Assembly (NCBI GenBank): GCA_947361355.1
Contig: CANAIR010000017.1
Coordinates: forward strand, 1 to 37,652
Source: an uncultured Clostridium sp.
GTDB taxonomy: Bacteria; Bacillota; Clostridia; TANB77; CAG-465
Length of the DNA stretch: 37,652 bases
Reading direction: 5' to 3'
Below, piece after piece: positions 27,862 through 37,652 of this stretch (its first letter is position 1; each line of letters opens with the position of its first letter). The notes under the pieces were generated by a model. That model saw only the letters and a program-made list of their open reading frames with translations, did not search any database and was not told where the DNA came from. The translations under genes were made by a program, and so were the position numbers.

Positions 27862-29250
27862 TTAAAATCTAGTATCATTATTTTTCTTTTTATTCTTAAT
27901 TTGCTTGTTTTCATCTGGTATAGTTACTTTTCTAGCAATATTATTTGCAATTTCATTATCGTTATTATCAAATATTCCATTCTTGTATAGGTCATCATTA
28001 ACAATCTTGTAGTTATTATCTTTATCATAGCAAATTCTCTTGTGAAAATGGCTCATAATACTATGCCAAAAGCCTTTAAATTTCTTTAATTCTTGTTTTA
28101 GCTTTTCTTTTTCAGCTTGTAATCTTCCTATAATTTTATCTTTAGTAGAAAGTTCATTTTTCAAACTGCCGATTTCATTATCTTTTAGTTCTATTTCATA
28201 TTTAAGTGAACGATTTTCCTTTTCTATTTCAAAAGCAGAATGTTCAAAGTCTTTAATTGCTATATTTAAGTCGTTTACGTTTCTAACAGTTTTAGTAATA
28301 TCTTTTACGTCATTAGTATAATTTTTGATTTTATGGACATCCTCGTTTGAAATAACCATATTATTTTTGTTTAATTTAGTAGGCTTTAAACTATCTAAAA
28401 TTTTATCTATATCGTTACTTGTATTATCAAGCTCTCTAGTTTGAGTATTAGCTTTTTCAAGTTTTTGCTCTTTCTGTTTTAGCTGTTTCTTGATTTCCCT
28501 ATAATCTCCCATATCTTTAACATTTATATCTTGATTTCTGCCTTTTTGCTTTTGTTTTAATCGTGTATTAACTTCATAAAACTTGTTATATGACTTAATA
28601 CAAGCATTTCTCATTTTATCTTGTATTTCAGTAAGTGTTGCTTTTGTAAATAACTTACTTTTTCCTACTCGTTTTTTCATTCCTCTAGTACAATTTTCTA
28701 TTACTGGAACACCTACTATATGCATATGGGGAGAAACTTCATCAAAATGTATTGTTGCATTTGCTATTTTAAAATCTGGTACAATTTTTATTAACTCTTT
28801 TACTTGCTCATTATATACATCAACCATTTTAAATCTATATCTTTCGTTTTTATCGTTCCAAAAGTCCATATCTCCAAGCTCTATTATAATTTCACACGCA
28901 ATATCATTTTGAGATTCGCATACTTTTTTGAAATAATCTTCAATTTTTCTATCTTCACGAGTTTGTTTATTGTTATATTCAATTCTAGCTTTTTCAAATT
29001 CATCTAAATATAATTGCTTAACATCATTTACAATATCACTTGTTCCATATATTGTTCTAATTAGTTCTGTTTGATTATCATAATCTCTCAAATTATGCTT
29101 GTTTACATCTGATAAATCTTTTGCATTTTGAATTGCATTATTAGCTAGAGAAGTAGTACCTGATACATTTTCTTTTGCTACTTTTTTAGCTAATTTACTT
29201 TTATTTTTATCACTACCTAAGTGAAAAGAATATGCCAATTCTTGCTCCAA
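27862..29250 (-). CDS. MobV-family relaxase (Mob/Pre type), element C
   Basis: 462 residues from a TTG at 29250. AGGAGGTG lies six bases upstream; the ATG further out at 29283 would put this site inside the gene. The protein then begins with EQELAYSFHLG. The catalytic metal motif SPHMHIVGVPV lies at about residues 174-184, preceded by IHFDE. Residues about 240-400 form long coiled coils, and the C-terminus is Lys/Asn-rich. It differs strongly from the relaxases of A and B, so it belongs to another mobilization system. Its start is 34 bases from the predicted nic hairpin and 75 bases from the left end of element B. Confidence 0.85.
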   Translation of the reverse strand: MEQELAYSFHLGSDKNKSKLAKKVAKENVSGTTSLANNAIQNAKDLSDVNKHNLRDYDNQTELIRTIYGTSDIVNDVKQLYLDEFEKARIEYNNKQTREDRKIEDYFKKVCESQNDIACEIIIELGDMDFWNDKNERYRFKMVDVYNEQVKELIKIVPDFKIANATIHFDEVSPHMHIVGVPVIENCTRGMKKRVGKSKLFTKATLTEIQDKMRNACIKSYNKFYEVNTRLKQKQKGRNQDINVKDMGDYREIKKQLKQKEQKLEKANTQTRELDNTSNDIDKILDSLKPTKLNKNNMVISNEDVHKIKNYTNDVKDITKTVRNVNDLNIAIKDFEHSAFEIEKENRSLKYEIELKDNEIGSLKNELSTKDKIIGRLQAEKEKLKQELKKFKGFWHSIMSHFHKRICYDKDNNYKIVNDDLYKNGIFDNNDNEIANNIARKVTIPDENKQIKNKKKNNDTRF

Positions 29251-29283
29251 TAAAAACACCTCCTTGAAATTTCTTCGTAGCAC

Positions 29284-29320
29284 AGGACTTTGACCTTGTC
29301 ATAAGTCCTAACCCAGTAGA
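29284..29320 (-). other. Candidate transfer origin (nic region) of element C
   Basis: On the minus strand TACTGGGTTA (29318-29309) is followed by the hairpin AGGACTT...AAGTCCT (29309-29303 with 29290-29284). This mirrors TAGTGGGTTA plus hairpin in elements A and B. Confidence 0.5.
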
Positions 29321-29324
29321 CTTA

Positions 29325-29337
29325 AGTTAAGTACACT
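29325..29337 (+). repeat. Left terminal inverted repeat of element B
   Basis: AGTTAAGTACACT here and AGTGTACTTAACT at 36535-36547. The left copy lies 99 bases before tnpV; the right copy lies 27 bases after the recombinase stop, inside a palindrome with arms GGGAGAA/TTCTCCC (36522-36528, 36554-36560). Confidence 0.6.
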
Positions 29338-29436
29338 TTAATTTTTATTAAAAATATATTTTATAAAAGACAGCTTTAGCAGATATAAAATTATAGTTCT
29401 AAAAGTAGTGAAATTAAATTTTAGGAGGTTTTTGTT

Positions 29437-29799
29437 ATGGTAGAGATAACTTATCACAAAGAAGGAGATTTTTTCGTTCCTGACTTATATTTGGAAAAGG
29501 AGATTTACGAAAATGATTATATTATTGGAAAATATGGGCATTTAAAATTAGAATATTTAAAAAATCATAAGAAAGCAGAGTATATAATAATGTTTATGAA
29601 TAAGACTTTAAGAAAACATATTGTAGAAACTGATAAACAAGCTAAAGCAAAATTTGAAATACTTATGAAACAAATGCTAGAAAAAAATCCTATTGATGAA
29701 AACTTGAAAAATACTGACCCTTTAAAATGGACTGGGCTTATGAATAATTATAAGCATACAGCAGAAGAAGTCATACTAAAAGAATTGATCTATATTTAG
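29437..29799 (+). CDS. tnpV: TnpV family transposon protein (element B)
   Basis: 120 residues, ATG start preceded by AGGAGG. It differs from the copy at 15704 at only about fifteen positions (for example IYENDYIIG for DYENDYIIG, KHTAEEVILKELIYI at the end). The upstream 60 bases are also recognisably related, which shows that tnpV and its leader belong to the shared backbone. Unlike in element A, no terminator follows at once; instead a separate promoter and structured RNA-like segment follow. Confidence 0.85.
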   Translation: MVEITYHKEGDFFVPDLYLEKEIYENDYIIGKYGHLKLEYLKNHKKAEYIIMFMNKTLRKHIVETDKQAKAKFEILMKQMLEKNPIDENLKNTDPLKWTGLMNNYKHTAEEVILKELIYI

Positions 29800-29834
29800 T
29801 TTTCTAACTTTTCTAAGTTTTTTTCAAAAAATGC

Positions 29835-29996
29835 TATACTTTTTAAAATTTTTAGTGTATAATTAAATAAATTAAGGAATACTATGTATTGTAGATAGAT
29901 ATTCTACTAGGTCTGAAAGAGTTTAACTCCAATAGGACCTGACCCGAGCTAATTCAAAGAATTAGCAAAAGCCATTCAAACGAATGGCTTTTTATT
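29835..29996 (+). ncRNA. Candidate small structured RNA (29870-29996) with its own promoter and terminator
   Basis: Promoter boxes TATACT (29835-29840, extended TGC) and TATAAT (29858-29863). Then four stem-loops: GTAGA/TCTAC (29891-29907), AGGTC/GACCT (29909-29940) enclosing GAGT/ACTC, GCTAATTC/GAATTAGC (29948-29966), and a terminator AAAAGCCATTC/GAATGGCTTTT (29967-29992) with a T tail. No gene follows in this direction for 2.6 kb, so it is not a leader of a downstream gene. It matches no riboswitch class I know, and it has no counterpart after tnpV in element A. Confidence 0.5.
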
Positions 29997-30010
29997 ATAG
30001 CATTTTAATA

Positions 30011-31192
30011 TTATTTTATATTAAGAATTTTTCTTTGATGAATTAATATATATGCCAGTGCTAATTGTAATAACATAAAAAATGCTGACAATCCAAACAT
30101 ATATCGTAAACCTATAGCATACATTATACCACATAAAAAAGTACCAATTGCTTCACCTAAAGACCCTACCATATATCTTAAATTTGTATAAGCTAATTGC
30201 TTATCAAGTTCTATACTATTAATATATGGTGCATCTGTAACATTTTCATAAGCAGTAGAAATTAACAATGACCAAGACATCGCACATATTACTACAATTA
30301 CATTATTAGACAAAAATGCTAAAGTATATCCTAGAAATCTTATCCCGAATTTTATAGTTATTGTTATATAATCATTTTTCGGAGTAAGAAATTTAAGTGC
30401 TATTATTCCAATTATATCAGCTAGTATTCCTATAATTAAAAAATATTTTGTTGCTACACTATCTGAAAAGTTTAAATAATTAGTTAAAGTAAGCATTTTT
30501 AAGCCTAATGCTGTAGAATAAGCTATTTGACCTATTAAATAATATATAATATAAGTTGTTCTAAATCTATTGATAAAAATATATTTAAATATATTTTCTT
30601 TTGATTTTTGGGTTTCAATACTTTCTATCTTAACATTAACCAAAATTAGTAATGATATAATAGAAAATATAATTGAGATTAATAAGCATAAATTATAATT
30701 AAATAGTACTCCAAATAATGTCTTTCCAATTATAAATCCACCTATTAAAACACCTAAATCTCTACCTGTATATTCCACTATTTTTCTTTTGCTATATAAT
30801 GTATTGCTTTTCTTAATTGTAACAATTAATGGATATATACTAATAATTATTAATCTTTCTATAATTATATCCACGATAACCGATAAGTTAATAAATGAAC
30901 TTAAATTTGTATTGTTTATAAAAAATAATATAATCAGATTTATAACTTTAACTAATAAAGCAATACTTATAAATCTTTTTATTTTATCTAATTTTATGTA
31001 TTTTGAAAAAATCAATATTCCTACTACACAAAATAAAGTTCCAAAACTTATAATTTGACTTATTTCAGTAGCATTAAGACCATTATCTTGCATCCATAAC
31101 TGTCTAAAATTATTCCATAATCCAATTGATATACTAAATAACAATAATATTATTAATATTTTATTTTCAGTTTTACTCCATATTTTACTCAT
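30011..31192 (-). CDS. MFS transporter
   Basis: 393 residues, ATG start with AGGAG upstream. Eleven or twelve hydrophobic segments fill the protein with short Lys/Arg-containing loops, as in major facilitator exporters. The segment FSKYIKLDKIKRFISI fits the basic loop between helices 2 and 3, and VEYTGRDLGVLIGGF lies at the helix 4-5 region. The substrate is unknown; export of a drug or of a small product of its operon is possible. Last gene of the element B cargo operon, 20 bases after the 2H phosphoesterase gene. Its codon use is as AT-rich as that of the host. Confidence 0.8.
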   Translation of the reverse strand: MSKIWSKTENKILIILLLFSISIGLWNNFRQLWMQDNGLNATEISQIISFGTLFCVVGILIFSKYIKLDKIKRFISIALLVKVINLIILFFINNTNLSSFINLSVIVDIIIERLIIISIYPLIVTIKKSNTLYSKRKIVEYTGRDLGVLIGGFIIGKTLFGVLFNYNLCLLISIIFSIISLLILVNVKIESIETQKSKENIFKYIFINRFRTTYIIYYLIGQIAYSTALGLKMLTLTNYLNFSDSVATKYFLIIGILADIIGIIALKFLTPKNDYITITIKFGIRFLGYTLAFLSNNVIVVICAMSWSLLISTAYENVTDAPYINSIELDKQLAYTNLRYMVGSLGEAIGTFLCGIMYAIGLRYMFGLSAFFMLLQLALAYILIHQRKILNIK

Positions 31193-31212
31193 GTATTGCT
31201 CCTTTTTGTAGA

Positions 31213-31713
31213 TTATTTTAAGTTATATTCTTTTATTAACTCCATATCTCTGTTGTAAATCCATATATGTTTTATTTTAGCAGTAAATGCATTGAATTTA
31301 TTATTTGCCAATTGAACAGATTTATCTAGTGTATCACTAGTGCAAAGCGTAGCATGTGGGATATATTGTCTTTCTTTTCTTTTTTCTAACATATATATGT
31401 TTAATTCTTTATTAAAAAACTGTTTTAAATCCATTAATTGTTTTTTATTATATGGTTCAATATATAATGTTTCATCATTACAAGTGTTTAGATTTTTGAA
31501 ATCTATATAAAACTCTTTAATATCTTTTATCATTATGTCTAGTTTATTAATAAATTCATGTTGATTTTTACAATTATATAAATCAATAGTTATATGAGGT
31601 AACCAATTTCTTTCTCTATCTTGAATACCATTATTTTTTAAGTATTTTTTAATACTTTGAATATAATCTTGAGATTCAATATCAAAACCATATTGTAATA
31701 CATAATCATACAT
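31213..31713 (-). CDS. 2H phosphoesterase (LigT / 2'-5' RNA ligase-like)
   Basis: 166 residues, ATG start with AGGAG upstream. Two H-x-T motifs define the family: HIT at 40-42 (LPHITIDL) and HAT at 120-122 (IPHATLCT). These paired His residues form the active site that hydrolyses or ligates 2',5' or 2',3'-cyclic phosphodiester bonds. Possible substrates are cyclic-phosphate RNA ends, ADP-ribose 1,2-cyclic phosphate or cyclic oligonucleotide signals; the sequence does not decide. It sits between a DUF3800 gene (27-base gap) and an MFS gene. If the operon is defensive, removal or repair of an RNA or nucleotide signal would fit, but that is inference. Confidence 0.82.
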   Translation of the reverse strand: MYDYVLQYGFDIESQDYIQSIKKYLKNNGIQDRERNWLPHITIDLYNCKNQHEFINKLDIMIKDIKEFYIDFKNLNTCNDETLYIEPYNKKQLMDLKQFFNKELNIYMLEKRKERQYIPHATLCTSDTLDKSVQLANNKFNAFTAKIKHIWIYNRDMELIKEYNLK

Positions 31714-31740
31714 AATATATAACTCCTATCTCCATCTACA

Positions 31741-32418
31741 TTAAATTCTTTTATTTTTCAATAGATTGATTATATGTCTAAAATCTTTACCATTGAAAAA
31801 ATATTTTTCAGCTTTTGTAAATGTAATATTATTTTTTCTTTTATACTCTAGTTTATCGATTACAGTTAGCATATCCGAAACTTGGAATAATCTTTTTTTA
31901 ATATGGTCAAATTCTATTTTTCTTTCAACTTTTGGATTAGTAGCAAATAAAGTATCTAGTATTGTTGCTAGTGTTTCTTGTCCATTATCATAATATATAA
32001 CAATTTTATCAAATGTATCAAAATACGCTTTATTATCATTTATAAATTGTCCTATCTCTCTTGCCAATGCCATATTAAGTTGCATTTTCTTGTTGATATA
32101 TTTTTTATCTATGATTACAGTTCTTATCTTAGCTTTAACTCTATTTGAAAAATAGAATATAGCCCAAAATATACTTTTTCTTCTTTCTAAATCAAAGTGT
32201 GAATAATCTCCTCTTTTAGCAACTAAATATGCTAAATGTATCATTCCATCATAATTAAGTTCATCTAATTTTCTGTTCAAATATTTTAGTTCATTTTCTA
32301 TTGAATTAGAACTTTCGTGTAATGTAAATGAAACAGCATATAAGTCTGAACTTCCTTTTACAAAGCCAAAGTCTCCACTTTCATCTATAAATATATTTAA
32401 TCTTTTTATTGTACTCAC
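31741..32418 (-). CDS. DUF3800 protein (IDESG motif)
   Basis: 225 residues. The GTG start at 32418 is forced, because a stop codon (TAG) lies immediately upstream in frame; the ribosome site is weak. FIDESGDFG at residues 10-18 is the hallmark of DUF3800, a family with an RNase H-like fold and acidic active-site residues (Asp12, Glu13; later VIIDKKY near 102 and YYDNG near 142-146). The family is common on mobile elements and near defence genes; its activity is not established, and a nuclease role is likely from the fold. First gene of the B cargo operon, with promoter 32474-32502. Confidence 0.82.
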   Translation of the reverse strand: MSTIKRLNIFIDESGDFGFVKGSSDLYAVSFTLHESSNSIENELKYLNRKLDELNYDGMIHLAYLVAKRGDYSHFDLERRKSIFWAIFYFSNRVKAKIRTVIIDKKYINKKMQLNMALAREIGQFINDNKAYFDTFDKIVIYYDNGQETLATILDTLFATNPKVERKIEFDHIKKRLFQVSDMLTVIDKLEYKRKNNITFTKAEKYFFNGKDFRHIINLLKNKRI

Positions 32419-32473
32419 CTAGTTTTCTTGTTAATTTTATCTTATATAACTTTTTCTTTAGCATATTGACATA

Positions 32474-32502
32474 TTTATACCATAAAAGTACTATTTTCTC
32501 AA
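32474..32502 (-). promoter_or_regulatory. Promoter of the element B cargo operon
   Basis: On the minus strand TTGAGA (32502-32497), 17-base spacer, TATAAA (32479-32474). It lies back to back with the leader promoter, with 18 bases between -35 boxes as in element A. Confidence 0.6.
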
Positions 32503-32520
32503 CATTTTTCCCGATAAAAT

Positions 32521-32549
32521 TTGACTTTTTTCAAAAATCGTGGTATAAA
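32521..32549 (+). promoter_or_regulatory. Promoter of the structured leader and relaxase of element B
   Basis: TTGACT (32521-32526), 17-base spacer, TATAAA (32544-32549). Identity with element A begins within about ten bases of the predicted start. Confidence 0.65.
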
Positions 32550-32566
32550 TTATCTGTATTCTAATT

Positions 32567-34724
<2,158 letters not shown>

Positions 34725-34748
34725 TATTTTTTATATTGAATTTTTAGT

Positions 34749-34814
34749 TTGAAATATGGTATATTATAAACACTACTTGAAATGTAGTAACTATAATTTT
34801 ATATCGTATTTCAA
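34749..34814 (+). promoter_or_regulatory. Inverted repeat and promoter region upstream of recombinase B
   Basis: TTGAAATATGGTAT (34749-34762) is mirrored by ATATCGTATTTCAA (34801-34814), with a short ACTAC/GTAGT hairpin between. Promoter boxes are TTGAAT (34736-34741) and TATATT near 34760. Confidence 0.55.
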
Positions 34815-34835
34815 GCTGTCTAAAGAAAGGAGTAA

Positions 34836-36507
<1,672 letters not shown>

Positions 36508-36564
36508 ACAAGCTATTTTATGGGAGAATATTTTAGTGTACTTAACTAAAGCGTTCTCCCCTAT

Positions 36565-36695
36565 ATGTTATGACATACTATCATAACATGGTGGCTCTGC
36601 GAGGCAATAAAATTTATTTTTGACAAATAAATTTTATTCAAATTAACTATCGCCACTTTCATTTTTGTTATCACAAAAACAAAACGTGCCACGTT
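36565..36695 (-). other. Hairpin ladder of element C (spacer 36548-36693)
   Basis: Stems: ATGTTATGA/TCATAACAT (36565-36573, 36581-36589); GTGGC/GCCAC (36591-36595, 36652-36656) around a 14-bp perfect stem (36606-36619, 36625-36638); TTTTTGT/ACAAAAA (36662-36679); AACGT/ACGTT (36683-36695). On the minus strand they follow the recombinase stop and, but for element B, would run into the nic motif and relaxase C. Confidence 0.6.
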
Positions 36696-37652
36696 AATTT
36701 GTTTCTTCTGTATTTTCTTCGCAGAACTTTACTGGCTTAACACCTACTGAAATAGGTATAGGCTCTTTTGTATAAATTACACTTGTGTTTGTTTCGTCTG
36801 ATATATAGTCAAATGCTGTATCAATTTCTTGCATTTGGAATTTATCTTCTTCATTGATGTAGAGTATTCCAAATCTATAAGTTTCCATTTTATTATCTGG
36901 ATCAAGTTTATAATAATCTTCTAAAGGAAATACTCTAACAATAGCACTATTGTCTTCAGCAAAGTTAAAATAAAACATTTGCTTATCTACATAGTAGGTG
37001 GCTTCTGTATAATGAACATCATAATACTGTCTTAATCTCATTATTATTTCGCCGACTTCTTCCTCTGGCAAATAATTACTAAATCTTACACTACCAAGTA
37101 CATTACCCAATATCATAGGCTTTGTTGTGTCTATATATCCATTATCATATAGCTCTTGACAAGGCTTGCAAATTGAGTCTCTAAAGTTTATTTGATTTAC
37201 AATTACTTCGTTACCAACTAAAGCAAGTTCTATATCATCAATATATTTCATTATAAGTTCTGCTTGTTCTTGTCTAGTGTAGTCTTTCCACATTTTAGTT
37301 TTTTGTTGATATTCCTTATCTAGTTTGACTTTGTTAATAAAATCAATATCTCTTTTTAGTAAAATGTCTTTTGGTGTAAATTTTAGTTTTTTGGTGAAAT
37401 CAGTTGTATCAAGCTTATTTTCAAGCTCTGTAATTGCATTTTCAACAATTTTCTTTTCTTCGTTATATTCTTTCAACTCAAATACTCCATTGATATAGGC
37501 TTTTTTAATTCTTTCAAGTTTATTGTTTTGTTCTTTTATTTCTTTTTCTAATTGTTCTTTAGGCTCGTCAAATTTTTGCTTTATCATAGGCAAGAAAAAT
37601 TGATTTACAACAGAGTCATACTCTACTAATTCACTAATAAATTGATTAAAGT
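36694..37652 (-). CDS. Serine recombinase, C-terminal part (runs off the right edge)
   Basis: The frame is open to the window edge, so the TTG at 37593 is internal and the true start lies outside. The visible 319 residues begin with a region ending VNQFFLPMIKQKF, then a coiled coil with IKKAYINGVFELKEYNEEK, the pattern seen before the end of large serine recombinases, and MWKDYTRQEQAELIMKYIDDIEL, a conserved recombinase C-terminal motif. After it comes an unusual extra 150 or so residues (SICKPCQELYDNGYID, then MRLRQYYDVHYTEATYYVDK and FPLEDYYKLDPDNK) that I do not recognise. The resolvase domain is not in view. It probably belongs to element C. Confidence 0.7.
   Translation of the reverse strand, partial: FNQFISELVEYDSVVNQFFLPMIKQKFDEPKEQLEKEIKEQNNKLERIKKAYINGVFELKEYNEEKKIVENAITELENKLDTTDFTKKLKFTPKDILLKRDIDFINKVKLDKEYQQKTKMWKDYTRQEQAELIMKYIDDIELALVGNEVIVNQINFRDSICKPCQELYDNGYIDTTKPMILGNVLGSVRFSNYLPEEEVGEIIMRLRQYYDVHYTEATYYVDKQMFYFNFAEDNSAIVRVFPLEDYYKLDPDNKMETYRFGILYINEEDKFQMQEIDTAFDYISDETNTSVIYTKEPIPISVGVKPVKFCEENTEETN

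Noticed and set aside
29870-29996. T-box or known riboswitch
   Set aside because: No T-box sequence or recognisable riboswitch core, and no gene downstream on the same strand.
36522-36560. Simple terminator of recombinase B
   Set aside because: The stem GGGAGAA/TTCTCCC lacks a T tract and encloses the terminal 13-mer of element B, so it is better read as part of the attachment site.
37585-37593. Start codon of the minus-strand recombinase fragment at 37593 or 37587
   Set aside because: The frame stays open to the window edge and the visible part begins within what should be the middle of a recombinase, so these codons are internal.

Overview
The window looks like chromosome of a low-GC, AT-rich gut-type member of the Clostridia. 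The reasons are very AT-rich codon use, GGAGG-type ribosome binding sites, TTGNNN-17-TATAAT promoters, a SCIFF ranthipeptide precursor (a Clostridia marker), SipW-type secretion genes and TnpX/TnpV-type integrative mobilizable elements. No genus can be named from the sequence alone.

Positions 1 to about 15.5 kb look like resident chromosome: the start of a pilin-like gene, a small unknown protein, D-lactate dehydrogenase, an HD-domain protein, a 1322-residue isoleucyl-tRNA synthetase relative that has lost both catalytic signatures, the SCIFF peptide, and a metallo-beta-lactamase-fold hydrolase. Next comes a five-gene leftward operon (15330 to 8289): a camelysin/TasA-like protein, a SipW-like signal peptidase, a DUF5305-like membrane protein, a GLUG-repeat surface protein and a family 3 glycosidase. 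Three of the five proteins start with the same SipW-type signal region. The operon therefore encodes both the processing peptidase and its likely exported, envelope or matrix substrates.

From about 15.55 kb to the right edge the DNA is a mosaic of mobile elements. Elements A (about 15556-23605) and B (about 29325-36547) are sisters with one backbone: tnpV, a leftward cargo slot, a long hairpin-rich leader that includes the transfer origin, a MobV relaxase, a small overlapping gene, and a large serine recombinase. Their cargo differs: A carries a Bro-N protein, an ADP-ribosyltransferase-like protein and an unknown protein; B carries a DUF3800 protein, a 2H phosphoesterase and an MFS transporter. 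About 676 bp of leader and transfer-origin DNA are identical by eye in A and B, although the coding parts have diverged. Both elements are bounded by short inverted repeats that look like recombinase half-sites.

The DNA between and beyond A and B appears to belong to a third element, C, on the minus strand: a truncated serine recombinase at the right edge, a hairpin ladder, then a second type of MobV relaxase with its own transfer origin, and decayed cargo (GNAT, MFS and acetyltransferase remnants, a P-loop kinase). Element B sits between the ladder and the nick-like motif of C, so it seems to have split C's transfer region. The recombinase of B carries a one-base frameshift, while that of A is intact.
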